Shown here: one piece after another, positions 1 to 10,674 of the stretch | How the letters are laid out: the number at the start of each line of letters is the position of its first letter | Numbering within the stretch: position 1 is the stretch's first letter | DNA from: Sandaracinus amylolyticus | Lineage (GTDB): Bacteria; Myxococcota_A; Polyangia; Polyangiales; Sandaracinaceae | Length of the DNA: 64,000 bases | Assembly: GCF_000737325.1 (NCBI RefSeq) | Contig: NZ_CP011125.1 | Location: 8,680,001-8,744,000 of the forward strand | Reading direction: 5' to 3' | Notes under the pieces: model-generated | Databases searched by the model: none | Seen by the model: only the letters and a program-made list of their open reading frames with translations | Told to the model about the DNA's origin: nothing | Position numbers and translations under genes: made by a program

Positions 1-1277
<1,277 letters not shown>

Positions 1278-1288
1278 GCGGCGATCGA

Positions 1289-1320
1289 TGCTGACAGCAC
1301 ACATTCGTGTGCTGTCAGCA
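1289..1320. terminator. Long inverted repeat between convergent genes (bidirectional terminator candidate)
   Basis: A perfect 14-bp inverted repeat: arms 1289-1302 and 1307-1320 around a 4-nt loop. It lies between the thiC stop (1277) and the stop of the convergent lipoprotein gene (1332). There is no T-run on either side, so it is not a textbook intrinsic terminator. The position fits a shared transcription end or RNA-stabilising hairpin. Confidence 0.6.
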
Positions 1321-1331
1321 CACCCGTGCGC

Positions 1332-2357
1332 TCAGCACACGATGCAGCCGCGCACCGGCGTCTTGATCTCCGAGACGATCTCGCCGGTCACCTCGTCGTA
1401 GATGCGGATCCATCCGATGCGACGGCCCTCGATGGAGCAGTTCGCATCGCTCTGGATCAGCTCGGCCGTGTGGTTGGCGGTCGCGAGCTCGAGCGTCACC
1501 GCGCGCAGCCGGCGCATGCGGATCGGCGCGGCGTCGTCCCAGAGCAGCTCGACCGCGTCGTCGAACGTGACCGCGTCGCCGGGCGCCGCGGTGTACATGC
1601 CCTCCCCGACCGGCTGACAGCCGTCGGCAGGCGGGGGCGCGAAGTGCGTGTAGTGGAACGGCGTCGCGCGGACGATCGCTTCGACCACCTCCTCGGGGCG
1701 CTCGGGGCACGCCTCGAGCCCGTCGACGAGGGTCGCGTCGGGGCTCGGGATGTACTGCCCGCCGAACCCGAACAGCGTGACCACGCCCGCGCGTCGCTCG
1801 ACCGCGACCGTGAACACGTCGTTCACCATCGCGTAGGGCCCGTACGCGACGCGGCGGATGCGCAGGAAGTCGACGTTCTCGGTAACGGCGGAGCACGGGT
1901 ACGTCGAGTCCGGGCGCCACTCGTCGCGATCGATCTGGAAGAGATCGGGCGAGGCCTCGAGGACCTCGAAGAGCGCGTCGTACGCGTCCTCGGCGCCGTC
2001 GCACTCGGGAAGCGGGATCGCGAGGCCTGTGATCGAGGAGAGCGTGCCGCGGTTCGCGACCCAGGTGAGCGACGCCGCGGGGTCGAGCGCGGCGAGCGCG
2101 GTCGCCGCGCGCGCTTCGGCGCCGGGGTCGGGCGTGAGCTCGAAGGGCTCGCCGCACGCGCCGAGATCGGCGTCGACGTTCACGACGTACGCGTCGGTCA
2201 TCGGTGCGTCCATCGGGCTCTGCGCGTCGGTCTGCGCGGCGTCGACCGTCGAGGCGTCGTGGCCTCCGGCGTCGTCGAGCACGCTGGGGCCCGAGTCGCT
2301 GCAGCTGCACCCCCCGAGCGCGAGGAGTGGAACGAGGAAGAACGCCATCCGCGACAT
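1332..2357 (-). CDS. Hypothetical lipoprotein, 341 aa
   Basis: Starts at ATG 2357, with an AGGAG ribosome site about 8 nt upstream. The N-terminus is a signal peptide ending in the lipobox-like LALGGC, so the mature protein should be a lipidated envelope protein. Residues about 20-55 form an Asp/Ala-rich linker typical of myxobacterial lipoproteins. The rest is an unrecognised globular domain with several cysteines, ending in RGCIVC. The in-frame reading extends much further upstream, but that part lies antisense to the next gene and lacks a ribosome site. No function can be assigned. Confidence 0.8.
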   Translation of the reverse strand: MSRMAFFLVPLLALGGCSCSDSGPSVLDDAGGHDASTVDAAQTDAQSPMDAPMTDAYVVNVDADLGACGEPFELTPDPGAEARAATALAALDPAASLTWVANRGTLSSITGLAIPLPECDGAEDAYDALFEVLEASPDLFQIDRDEWRPDSTYPCSAVTENVDFLRIRRVAYGPYAMVNDVFTVAVERRAGVVTLFGFGGQYIPSPDATLVDGLEACPERPEEVVEAIVRATPFHYTHFAPPPADGCQPVGEGMYTAAPGDAVTFDDAVELLWDDAAPIRMRRLRAVTLELATANHTAELIQSDANCSIEGRRIGWIRIYDEVTGEIVSEIKTPVRGCIVC

Positions 2358-2546
2358 CGCGAGAGCTCCTGTGGTGCGATCGCATTGGTGGCGAGCTCGC
2401 GCGCTCGTCATCGCGCCGCGCGGCGCGGTGACGAGCCTCACCGCACCGCGCGACGCACGTCGATTCGTCGACGGATCACCCGTGCGGGTGGCCACGCGCA
2501 GCGCGCACGCGAGGCTCGTGTATCGTCGCCGAGAGGAGGTGGATCG

Positions 2547-3017
2547 ATGGAGCACGACAAGGGTCCGACGCACGTGGTGCTGACGTGCATGGACTACCGG
2601 CACATGGACGATCTGGTGTGCGCGCTCCGCGCTCGGATCGGCGAGGACAAGTACGATCACCTGATCCTGCCAGGCGCTGCGGCTGCCCTCGCAGAGGTGT
2701 CGCTGCAGACCGATTTTCCGAGCTGGGTCCCGGCGTTCTGGTCGCAGGTGCAAGTCGCGAAGAAGCTGCACGGAGCGACGATTCGCGAGATCTGGCTCGT
2801 CGATCACCTGGAGTGCGGCGCGTATCTGCAGGCCCTCGGCGTCGACGCCGCGAAGGAAGTCGACGCGCACCTGCGCTGCCTGCGGCTCGCGAAGCAGGCC
2901 GTCGAAGAGGGATGTCGCGCGCGCGGGATCGGATGGACGGTCGCGTGCAAGATCATGCAGCCCGTCGTGGGCAGCGACTCGAAGAAGTGGTCGCTCTGCG
3001 ATCTCGAGCTGACGTAA
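2547..3017 (+). CDS. Small beta-carbonic-anhydrase-like protein, 156 aa
   Basis: Contains the zinc-site signature of beta-class carbonic anhydrases: CMDYR near the N-terminus (CxDxR, giving a Cys ligand and the Asp-Arg dyad) and DHLECG in the middle (HxxC, giving His and Cys ligands). At 156 residues it is about the size of the shortest members. The region after the HxxC motif is little like classical enzymes, so substrate and activity (CO2 hydration or another hydrolysis) are uncertain. It starts at ATG 2547, directly after a strong GAGAGGAGG ribosome site. It is monocistronic, divergent from the lipoprotein gene at 1332-2357. Confidence 0.75.
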   Translation: MEHDKGPTHVVLTCMDYRHMDDLVCALRARIGEDKYDHLILPGAAAALAEVSLQTDFPSWVPAFWSQVQVAKKLHGATIREIWLVDHLECGAYLQALGVDAAKEVDAHLRCLRLAKQAVEEGCRARGIGWTVACKIMQPVVGSDSKKWSLCDLELT

Positions 3018-3060
3018 GAGCGCCATCTGCGGTCTGGCTCCGCGGCGCGCGCTGTGCGAC

Positions 3061-5454
3061 ATGATGCGCAGCGCGCGCACCTGCGCGTCGGAGGTGCTCG
3101 TGCACACAGGCCGGACTCGCTCGTTCCTTTCGCGCGGAAACACAGCGCTCGCGGCGCTCCTCGCGATGTCGTGCGCTCCACAGCAACGCGTCGATCAGAG
3201 CCGTCTCTCGGACTTCGCGCGCTACGGGCGCAGCATCGCGATCTCCGATCGCACCGCGGTGGTCGGCGCATACCAGGAGGACGGCTCGCAGGGCGCGGTC
3301 TACGTGCTCACGCGCGTCGGCGACGGCCACGCGTGGTCGCACTCGGCGCGCATCGCGTCGCCGAGTCCCGCCGACGAGCAGTTCGGCGACGACGTGGCGA
3401 TCGACGGCTCGACGATCGTCGTCGGCGCGCCGCTCGATCACCAGCCGGGCGCGGTGCGCGCGGGGCGCGTCTACGTGCTCACGCCGAGCGACGGCGCGTG
3501 GGCCTCGGTCGCGCAGCTCGCGTCGCCGGGCACGCACCAGGCGTGGGAGGCGTTCGGCGGCGCGGTCGCGATCGACGGCGACACGATCGTGGTCGGCGCG
3601 GTCGATCGCGACGCGGGCGCGGTCGTCGACGCGGGCGCGGCGTTCGTGTTCACGCGCAGCGGCGGCACGTGGTCGTTCACCCAGACGCTCACCGCGCCGT
3701 CGCCGGTCGCGTCGGACAAGATGGGCTCGGCGGTCGCGATCGCGGGCGACACGATCGCGGTCTCCGCGCTGCGTCGCAACGTCGGTCGTGCGATCGACGC
3801 GGGCGCCGTGTTCGTGTACCAGCGCAGCGGCTCGAGCTGGTCGCTCGTGCAGACGCTGACCGCGACCGACGCGGGCCCGAGCGATCTCTTCGGCACCAGC
3901 GTCGCGCTCGAGGTCGATGCGGAGACCGGCGATCGCCGGCTCGTGGTCGGCGCGGAGTCGGACGATGCGCCGGGCTTCGCGAACGCGGGCGCGGCGTACG
4001 TGTTCGAGGCGCCCGCGGGCGGATCGTTCGCGCAGACCGCGAAGCTCGTCGCGAGCGATCCGGCGGCGAACGCGATCTTCGGCACCGACGTCGCGCTCTC
4101 GGGCGATCGCATCGTCGTCGGCGCGTCGGGCGCATCGAAGTCCGCGGGCGCGGCGTACGTGTTCGCCGCGAGCGCGGGCAGCTGGGCGCAGGTCGTGCGG
4201 CTCGATCGATCGCCGAGCGACGCGAGCGCGTTCCTCGGCACGTCGGTCGCGATCGCGGGAATGCACGCGCTGATCGGCGCGACCGGTGAAGAGGTCGGCG
4301 CGACGACCGGCACCGACAGCGGCGCGGTGCACGCGTTCCGCGAGCACGAAGGAGGCACGTGGGCGCACGGCCACGCGCTGCACGCCGCGCACAACCCGAG
4401 CGCGACGACGTACTACGGCAGCGCCATCGCGATCGCGGGCGCGACGGTCGTCGCCGCGAGCCCGGTGCGCGCCGATGCGTTCCAGATCGACGCGGACGGG
4501 CTCTCGCTCGCGCTGCCGCTGCCGCCGCCCGCGAGCTCGCAGCTCTGGGGCGTCGGGACCGACGGCGCGTCGATCGCGGTGTTCGCGCGCCGGCAGATCG
4601 ACGTCGACGAGATCGTCGGCACCGTGCAGGTCTTCGGCGCGAGCGCGAGCGGGTGGACGCTCGAGGCCGCGATCGAGCCGGATCTCACGTCGCCGGCGGG
4701 CCCGTTCGAGGCCGCGAACAGCGGCTGCGTGAGCATCGACGGAGAGACGCTCGCGATCGGCGCGCCGCGCTGGAACGGCGGCGACGGTCGGGCCTTCGTG
4801 TGGACGCGGACCGGCGGCGTGTGGTCGCAGCTGCAGGCGCCGCTCGGATCGGCCGAGGAGCTCACGAACTTCGACATGAATTTCGGGCGCGTCGTGCAGC
4901 TCGACGGCGACACGCTGATGATCGCGGAGGTGCCCTCGTCGGGCCTCGGCGGCTCGACGCGCAACGGCAAGGTGCACGTGTACGTGCGCGACGGCGAGGG
5001 CCCCTACGTGCTCGAGCAGACGCTCACCGAGGCGACGCCCGCGGTGCTCGACGGGTTCGGCTCGTCGGCCGCGATCAGCGGTGATCTGCTCGCGGTGCTC
5101 ACGCGCACCACGAAGACGGTGCGCGTGTATCGCCGCACCGCGGGCGTGTGGAGCGAGATCTGGAGCGTCGTGATCGACGCGTCGATCTCGAGCTCGTCGC
5201 GCCAGATGATCGACATCGACGGCGACCTCCTCGCGATCGGCGTGCCCGGGATGCAGGTCGCGTCGATCGCGGGGGCCGGCGAGGTGCGCGTCTACCGACG
5301 CGCCGAGGACGACACCTACGCGGTGGAGAACGTGCTGCGCGCGTTCGATCCCGTGGTGAACCGCGGCTTCGGCGCGGTCGTGCAGATCGACGGAGACCGC
5401 GTGATCGCCGCGACGGCGGACGGCGACGGCGGCGTCTACTCGTTCCCGCTCTGA
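3061..5454 (+). CDS. FG-GAP repeat (beta-propeller) envelope protein, 797 aa
   Basis: The N-terminus carries a hydrophobic stretch ending AALLAMSC, which may be a signal peptide with a non-ideal lipobox. The mature protein is built from about a dozen repeats of the pattern FGxxVAIDGDTIVVGA...GAxYVF, the FG-GAP/integrin-alpha-like propeller repeat, giving one or two seven-bladed propellers. Such proteins are secreted or outer-surface and often bind calcium or ligands; no catalytic motif is visible. Start ATG 3061 is followed by a second ATG and has no strong ribosome site, so the true start may be slightly downstream. The next gene begins 22 bp after the stop. Confidence 0.8.
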   Translation: MMRSARTCASEVLVHTGRTRSFLSRGNTALAALLAMSCAPQQRVDQSRLSDFARYGRSIAISDRTAVVGAYQEDGSQGAVYVLTRVGDGHAWSHSARIASPSPADEQFGDDVAIDGSTIVVGAPLDHQPGAVRAGRVYVLTPSDGAWASVAQLASPGTHQAWEAFGGAVAIDGDTIVVGAVDRDAGAVVDAGAAFVFTRSGGTWSFTQTLTAPSPVASDKMGSAVAIAGDTIAVSALRRNVGRAIDAGAVFVYQRSGSSWSLVQTLTATDAGPSDLFGTSVALEVDAETGDRRLVVGAESDDAPGFANAGAAYVFEAPAGGSFAQTAKLVASDPAANAIFGTDVALSGDRIVVGASGASKSAGAAYVFAASAGSWAQVVRLDRSPSDASAFLGTSVAIAGMHALIGATGEEVGATTGTDSGAVHAFREHEGGTWAHGHALHAAHNPSATTYYGSAIAIAGATVVAASPVRADAFQIDADGLSLALPLPPPASSQLWGVGTDGASIAVFARRQIDVDEIVGTVQVFGASASGWTLEAAIEPDLTSPAGPFEAANSGCVSIDGETLAIGAPRWNGGDGRAFVWTRTGGVWSQLQAPLGSAEELTNFDMNFGRVVQLDGDTLMIAEVPSSGLGGSTRNGKVHVYVRDGEGPYVLEQTLTEATPAVLDGFGSSAAISGDLLAVLTRTTKTVRVYRRTAGVWSEIWSVVIDASISSSSRQMIDIDGDLLAIGVPGMQVASIAGAGEVRVYRRAEDDTYAVENVLRAFDPVVNRGFGAVVQIDGDRVIAATADGDGGVYSFPL

Positions 5455-5476
5455 AGGACGCTACTCTCCGCGCCGA

Positions 5477-6184
5477 ATGGACACGGAGTCGGAGAACCAA
5501 CCGCCGAGCGCGGATCGCGTGCTGCGTCGCGCCCGCGTGCTCGCCGCGATCGCGCATCGAGGTCTGATCGAGCAGGACCGCGATCGGGATCGCGCGCGCG
5601 GCGTGCTCGCGCAGATCCGCCGCTGGATCGGCAACGAAGGGCTGCACGGCGAGGTCGAGCCCGAGGAGCGCGCCCGCATCGAGTCGGACGTGGGCGCGCT
5701 CGGCGCGGAGGCGACGGTCGCGTCGGTGTGGCGCTTCGAGGGCGCGGCGGTGCTCGGTTGGGCGCTCGGGCTGATGCAGCTGCCGGCGCACGATCGCGTG
5801 AACGACGTGGGCGCGGTCTCGACCGCGCTCGCGGTCGGCGGCTCGCTGCCCGAGGCGCTCCGCGCGCCGACGCTGCGCAGCGCGCGCTCGATCGATCGCA
5901 TGCGGGAGCGGCTCTTCGCGATCCACTGGCGCGTGGTCGAGCAGCGGCTGCGCCCCGGCACGATCGACCTCGTCTCGTTCGCGCGCACCGCGTGGTTCGG
6001 GCCGCTCGAGATCGACTCGTCGATGCTGATCGACGGCGATCTCGGGATCGACGGCGCGCCGATCGCGCGCGCCAGCGCGGAAGCGCTCCGGCGCGTGGCG
6101 TCGATCGCGCGAGAGCGGCACCAGGCGATCAACTGGCTGAACGGCGACGATCCCATCTACTCGGAGGTCGACGTCTCGACCTGA
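5477..6184 (+). CDS. DUF4272 domain protein, 235 aa
   Basis: Predicted soluble all-alpha protein. The order of an R-rich N-terminal helix, WRFEGAAVLGWALGLMQLP in the middle and RERHQAINWLNG near the C-terminus matches the DUF4272 family as I remember it. The biochemical role is unknown. ATG 5477 lies 22 bp after the FG-GAP gene and 28 bp before the next gene, so all three may be co-transcribed. Confidence 0.65.
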   Translation: MDTESENQPPSADRVLRRARVLAAIAHRGLIEQDRDRDRARGVLAQIRRWIGNEGLHGEVEPEERARIESDVGALGAEATVASVWRFEGAAVLGWALGLMQLPAHDRVNDVGAVSTALAVGGSLPEALRAPTLRSARSIDRMRERLFAIHWRVVEQRLRPGTIDLVSFARTAWFGPLEIDSSMLIDGDLGIDGAPIARASAEALRRVASIARERHQAINWLNGDDPIYSEVDVST

Positions 6185-6212
6185 ACGTCGCGATCCGGCA
6201 GCATCGCGGCTC

Positions 6213-7241
6213 GTGGACGATCTCGATCTGAATTCGTCGCGGCGCGGGGCCGAGAACGTCGTCCGACGATGCCTCGCCGTCGCGGCGGACGAGCGCGTGG
6301 TGGTGCTGCACTGGCAGGCGGCGCCCCTCGCGCGCTGGCTGATGGACGCGATCGCCGCGGCCGGCGCGCGCGGCGAGTCGGTGTCGGCGGACGCGGCGCC
6401 CGAGGGCAGCCCGATGCAGGTCGAGCGCTGGGTCGAGGACGCGCTGAGCGACGCGCCGGCGAGCATCCTGATCGCGAAGCACGGCCTGCCGCCGTCGCTC
6501 TCGATGGCGGTGCTCGCGGTCGCGCGCAAGCGGCGGGTGCGACACCTGCACCTCACGCGCGCGGACGCGAAGCTGTTCGCGCAGTCGTACCGCGCCGAGC
6601 CGGAGCGCATCGCGGAGATCAACACGCGGGTGCGCGATGCGCTCGAGGGCTCGCGACAGCTGCGCGCACGTGCGCCGGGCGGCACCGACATCACGGTCAC
6701 GCTCGATCGCGCGTATCCGATCCTCACGTCCGACGGGCGGCCTTCGCCGGGCAAGCCCGACAACCTCCCGGCGGGGCACGCGTTCTTCCACCCGGCGTCG
6801 GTGTCGGGCACGTTCGCGCCCGATCGCGGCGTGCTCGGCGCGCTGCGCATCGGACGCGATCGCGCGCCGAGCGCGCGCATCCGCTTCGAGCTCGACGGCG
6901 GGCGCGTGCGCGCGGTGCACTGCGACGACGCGCAGCTGCGCGCGGACCTCGACGAGTACCTCGCGAGCCACGCGAACGCGGGACGCGTCGGGATCATCGG
7001 GCTGCCGACGAACTATCTCGCGCGCGCCGAGTCCGGGCTCGAGGTGCAGGACGCGCTGCTGCCCGGGGTGAGCGTGGGCCTCGGCTACAGCTTCGAGGCC
7101 GAGACGCGCGCGCCCTTCGCGTGCCCGGTGCAGCTGCGCTTGCTCGCGCGGCGCATGGACGTCGACGCCGGCAGCCGCGCGCTCGTTCGTGCAGGACGCT
7201 TGGTGGACGATCTCGTCACCGGGATCGATCCGTTCCGCTGA
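6213..7241 (+). CDS. M29 aminopeptidase-like protein with altered active site, 342 aa
   Basis: GTG start at 6213. The segment GKPDNLPAGHAFFHP followed by GTFAPDRGVLG, and the later GRVGIIGLPTN, resemble the core of the M29 family (aminopeptidase T/AmpS-like). The family glutamate in NLPxGE is His here. The C-terminal metal-binding His and Asp region is replaced by FACPVQLRL. Established knowledge is that M29 enzymes use a two-metal site built from Glu, His and Asp residues. The inference is a non-catalytic or repurposed homologue. It ends exactly where the convergent lipoprotein gene ends, with stop codons abutting at 7239-7244. Confidence 0.5.
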   Translation: MDDLDLNSSRRGAENVVRRCLAVAADERVVVLHWQAAPLARWLMDAIAAAGARGESVSADAAPEGSPMQVERWVEDALSDAPASILIAKHGLPPSLSMAVLAVARKRRVRHLHLTRADAKLFAQSYRAEPERIAEINTRVRDALEGSRQLRARAPGGTDITVTLDRAYPILTSDGRPSPGKPDNLPAGHAFFHPASVSGTFAPDRGVLGALRIGRDRAPSARIRFELDGGRVRAVHCDDAQLRADLDEYLASHANAGRVGIIGLPTNYLARAESGLEVQDALLPGVSVGLGYSFEAETRAPFACPVQLRLLARRMDVDAGSRALVRAGRLVDDLVTGIDPFR

Positions 7242-8963
7242 TCAGCGATCGGTGTAGGCGCACGTCGCGGGGCAGGTCCCGCCCGTGAAGGGGCGCGGGT
7301 ACGTCGTGAGGGCGGTGTGGACGGAGTACTCGATCGGCTCGACGCTCCGCCGCTCGTGCGCGCGCACCGCGAGGCGCAGCGTGCCGCCTCGCACGAAACG
7401 CGGCTCGATGCAGCTGCACTGCGCCGCGCTCGCGACGGTGGCTCCGGTCGGGCGGACCGACCACTGCGGGAGCGGCTCGGTCGAGTGCCAGCTCGTCCTC
7501 GCGCCGTCGTCGACGAGCGTGATCGGCGCGCCGCCCGAGTGCGTCGACACCGGCGTGCACCCACCGCCCCCGGTGAGCACGTCGCCGTCGCAGAATTCGA
7601 CGTCGATCGCGAGCGTGCCGGGCGCGGCCGACGCGGCGCCCGCGAAGTACCACGCGACCATCCACCCGAGCCCGCCGCCGGGATCGCTCGACGGCAGCTG
7701 GAGCAGGTACGTGTCCACGTCGCTCGGCCATGCGTCGTAGTCGCCGGCGCCCTGCACCGCGCCGCCGCCGTACGTGAGCTCGCCTCGCAGGACGGTGCTG
7801 CTCGCGAGCGAAGGCATCGGGTAGTCCGCGGCCGTCGCGTCGTACGCCATCGTCGCGGAGGACGGCTGCTCCGCGCCTCCGGCGTACCGCGCGGCCTCGT
7901 CCGTGTCCTCCTCGAGCGTGAGCGTGAGGTCGGACTCCACGTCGACCGCGGCGTCTCCGGCATCTCGGGTGATCGTGAGCGAGGTCGTCGAGCTCGCGGG
8001 AGGCAGCGGGATGACGACGTCGAACGACGCCCGCTCGTCGGGCGAAGCGCGGTCGACCCGCCGCGCGACCAGGCACTGTCGCTGCTCGCACGCCGCGTCG
8101 ACCTCCGCGAGCAGCGCCGGCGACGCGCTCGCATCGCGCGGGCACGATGCGCGACACGACGCAGCGTCGGCCCAGCCGCCGAGGAGCACACGCAACACCT
8201 GATCGCCGGGGAGCGGCCCCACGCGGGGGTACGAGCCCTCTCGCTCCTGAACGACGACGCGCAGCACTTGCGGGACCGCGTGCGCCGGCACCTCGGCGCG
8301 CACCGCGTCGACGTCACCCGGATGGCTCGGGCGCCCCAGCGCGAGCGTCGTCGTGGAGGGCGCGGGGGAGATCGCGAGCGTGCGCCGCGGCGACGTCGCG
8401 TCGTCGAGCTCGCCCTCGTCGGCCTCGGTCAGGAGCGCCACGAGGAGCACGTAATAGGCGGCACGATCACTCGACACCGTGAGCCGCACCGTGCTCGCGC
8501 TCGGGACGCGGCGCGCGATGGCGGCGTATCGCGTGCCGGTCGCGCGATCTCCGATGGGAGCGCCGTCGCTGGACGAGAGCCCGAGGCTTATCGTCCGCTC
8601 GACCATGTCGTCGATGCGGGGCTCCAGCGACGCGTAGAGCACGAACGGCCCCCCGTCGGGCACCACCACGTCGAACCCGTCGACGTCCCCGTCGAAGTCC
8701 CAGCCGGCGGTCACTCCGCCGTGCGCACCGAGCGCCGCGGGATCGCCCTCGAGCGCGATGGTGCGCGGTGGCTCCTCGGGGTCGAGCGGCGGCCCGGTAT
8801 CGCTCGCGCCCGCATCGAACACGCCCGCATCGAACGCGCCCGCATCGGGCGCGCCCGCATCGATCCCACCGGCGTCGCTCGCGCTCGCGTCCGTCACGTC
8901 CCCGTCGTCGTCACCGCACGCGATCAGCGCGAGCGACGCGAGCACGATCGTGAGCGCGCGCAT
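7242..8963 (-). CDS. Large hypothetical lipoprotein with DAG-repeat stalk, 573 aa
   Basis: ATG 8963. Signal peptide with the lipobox ALIAC, followed by an Asp-Ala-Gly repetitive stalk (residues about 20-55, encoded by near-perfect 15-bp units) that would hold the protein away from the membrane. The remainder is beta-rich, with cysteines clustered near residues 270-310 and at the C-terminus, consistent with disulfides in an exported protein. Four similar beta domains may be present, but I recognise no family. The start codon overlaps the stop of the upstream gene (TGATG), so the two are translationally coupled. Confidence 0.75.
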   Translation of the reverse strand: MRALTIVLASLALIACGDDDGDVTDASASDAGGIDAGAPDAGAFDAGVFDAGASDTGPPLDPEEPPRTIALEGDPAALGAHGGVTAGWDFDGDVDGFDVVVPDGGPFVLYASLEPRIDDMVERTISLGLSSSDGAPIGDRATGTRYAAIARRVPSASTVRLTVSSDRAAYYVLLVALLTEADEGELDDATSPRRTLAISPAPSTTTLALGRPSHPGDVDAVRAEVPAHAVPQVLRVVVQEREGSYPRVGPLPGDQVLRVLLGGWADAASCRASCPRDASASPALLAEVDAACEQRQCLVARRVDRASPDERASFDVVIPLPPASSTTSLTITRDAGDAAVDVESDLTLTLEEDTDEAARYAGGAEQPSSATMAYDATAADYPMPSLASSTVLRGELTYGGGAVQGAGDYDAWPSDVDTYLLQLPSSDPGGGLGWMVAWYFAGAASAAPGTLAIDVEFCDGDVLTGGGGCTPVSTHSGGAPITLVDDGARTSWHSTEPLPQWSVRPTGATVASAAQCSCIEPRFVRGGTLRLAVRAHERRSVEPIEYSVHTALTTYPRPFTGGTCPATCAYTDR

Positions 8964-9424
8964 CAGGACGCGCGCACCGGCGTGGAGAGCGCGTCGAGCG
9001 CCTTCAGCACCGCGATCGGCTCGATCGTCCCGCGCCGTCCCGCGCGCTCGATCGCGGCCTCGACCGCGGTGCGCGAGTCGCTGTGCACGCCTGTCGGGAT
9101 CGGCGGCGTCGCGATCCACAGGATCGCGGTGAGCACGCCGCGCGAGACCGCCGAGGGCAGACAGAACTCGATGCACGCGCAGCGCCGGATCAGCAGCTCA
9201 CGGTCCTCGCGCCACCAGTCCGCGACGACCTTGCGCGCCGCGGCGTCGGGCGCTCCCGCCGCGCTCGGCAGCGCGTCGTAGACGAGCGCGATCTTCTCGT
9301 TCGACGCGCGCATCCGCGCGTTCACCTCGTTCCGCAGCGACGCCATCGTCTCTGCGTTCATCGGACCGACACGACGAGACACCAGCACCGGCACGAAGCG
9401 GTCGAGGAGCACGTATCCAGCCAT
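8963..9424 (-). CDS. Hypothetical protein, 153 aa
   Basis: Soluble protein with no signal peptide, starting at ATG 9424. The N-terminal strand-rich segment VLLDRFVPVLVSRRVG and following amphipathic helices are compatible with a small alpha/beta fold (possibly STAS-like), but no motif proves this. Codon use matches neighbouring genes. Its stop overlaps the start of the downstream lipoprotein gene in TGATG, suggesting coupled expression. Unrecognised. Confidence 0.65.
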   Translation of the reverse strand: MAGYVLLDRFVPVLVSRRVGPMNAETMASLRNEVNARMRASNEKIALVYDALPSAAGAPDAAARKVVADWWREDRELLIRRCACIEFCLPSAVSRGVLTAILWIATPPIPTGVHSDSRTAVEAAIERAGRRGTIEPIAVLKALDALSTPVRAS

Positions 9425-9437
9425 CCGCTCGCTCCGG

Positions 9438-10553
9438 TCAGGGCGTCGCCGCGCTGCACTCGTCTCCGCTGCACGCGACGCTCGGCGGGTCTTCTCCGCG
9501 CTCGAGCTCGCGCAGCCAGTCGACGAGGCGACGCCCGCCCACGTTCACCGTGTAGAAGTTCTCGTAGGGAACGATGCAGTGCTGCTGGCCGGGCGCGAGG
9601 TAGGACGAGAAGTTCGGCGCGCGCTCCTCGATCTCCGCGATCGACATCTGCATGCGCTCGCTCCACTCCTCGACGCCGCTGCCGCCCATCGCGCGGAAGT
9701 AGAACGTCTGGTTGTCGTCGAGCGCGGTGTTGTACTGGCTCATGTGCTGCGTCGGGTACGCGTTCGCGATCCCCGCGTAGAGGTCGGGCAGCGCCATCGA
9801 GAAGATGTCGTGCTCGTCGGGATCGAGCGCGGGGATCCACGTCGGGAAGACCTCGAGCGCGTTCCACGACGGGAAGCTGTTGCGGAAGAAGTCGTCGGTG
9901 ATGATGCCCGCACCGCTGTCGCCGAACTGCAGGATCGGCACGTCCTGGTAGTGCTCCATGATGTGCGCGCTCCACAGCACCGAGCCGTACGAGCCCGCGC
10001 TGCAGCCGGTCACGAGGATGCGCTCCGGCGACTCGAACGAGTCGTAGACCCAGTCGAGCACCGCGCGCGCGTTGACCGCGCCGCGATGGTGGATCGTGAC
10101 CGCCGCGTCGCCCTCGCCGTACGTCGTCGTCGCGTTGCCCCAGTGGATGTCGCCGGTGCAGTAGGGCACGACGACGTGCCAGTAGTCGGCGAACGGATTG
10201 TCCGGGTTCTCGTGATCGTAGAGGCCCGCGCGGTCGCCGCTCTGCACCGCTGCGCGGATCTCGTCGACCGAGTCGCTGAAGATCGCGTCGGCGACGCCGC
10301 ACGTGAACTCGTCCCAGCACGCGCCGCCGCCGATGAAGTCGACGATCACGCGATCGACGTTGCCCGGCCGCACGAAGAACGAGTACGGGTCGCCGCGCGA
10401 GCAGATCGTGTCGCCGCCTGGCGCGATCTCGGTCCACTCGCCGGGCGGCAGGTCCTCGGCGCGCGGCAGCGGCGGCGCGTCGGAGTCGTCACCACACCCC
10501 GCGAGCGACGAGAGCAGGACGAGCGTGAGCACGGAGCGCGTCGATGAAGCCAT
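9438..10553 (-). CDS. Pectinacetylesterase-family secreted hydrolase (lipoprotein), 371 aa
   Basis: ATG 10553 is chosen because it puts the signal peptide and lipobox (LSSLAGC) at the N-terminus; an in-frame start 14 codons upstream is possible. The mature protein has the pectinacetylesterase/NOTUM-like layout: a GGGACWDEFTC strand and oxyanion region, the nucleophile elbow GCSAGSYG, a later Asp region and a PGQQHCIVPYENFY segment containing the probable catalytic His. It likely removes acetyl or acyl esters from a polysaccharide or other substrate at the cell surface; the substrate cannot be inferred. It is upstream of the 153-aa and lipoprotein genes on the same strand, 13 bp from the former. 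Confidence 0.8.
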   Translation of the reverse strand: MASSTRSVLTLVLLSSLAGCGDDSDAPPLPRAEDLPPGEWTEIAPGGDTICSRGDPYSFFVRPGNVDRVIVDFIGGGACWDEFTCGVADAIFSDSVDEIRAAVQSGDRAGLYDHENPDNPFADYWHVVVPYCTGDIHWGNATTTYGEGDAAVTIHHRGAVNARAVLDWVYDSFESPERILVTGCSAGSYGSVLWSAHIMEHYQDVPILQFGDSGAGIITDDFFRNSFPSWNALEVFPTWIPALDPDEHDIFSMALPDLYAGIANAYPTQHMSQYNTALDDNQTFYFRAMGGSGVEEWSERMQMSIAEIEERAPNFSSYLAPGQQHCIVPYENFYTVNVGGRRLVDWLRELERGEDPPSVACSGDECSAATP

Positions 10554-10633
10554 CAGCTCGCGATTGTGCCGAAAGCATCCGTGTGCTCCAAGCACGTGCA
10601 GATTGCTTCATTGAGCGACGATCACTTTTTGAT

Positions 10634-10662
10634 TTGACGCGCGACACGACATCCCGTAGACC
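10634..10662 (+). promoter_or_regulatory. Strong sigma-70-type promoter
   Basis: TTGACG at 10634-10639, a 17-bp spacer and TAGACC at 10657-10662. The element is preceded by an unusually T-rich stretch (10625-10635) that could act as an UP element in this GC-rich genome. Predicted transcription start is about 10669. It drives either a short RNA ending at the 10853-10886 hairpin or, by read-through, the tRNA cluster. Confidence 0.6.
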
Positions 10663-10674
10663 AGGCTCAACGTC

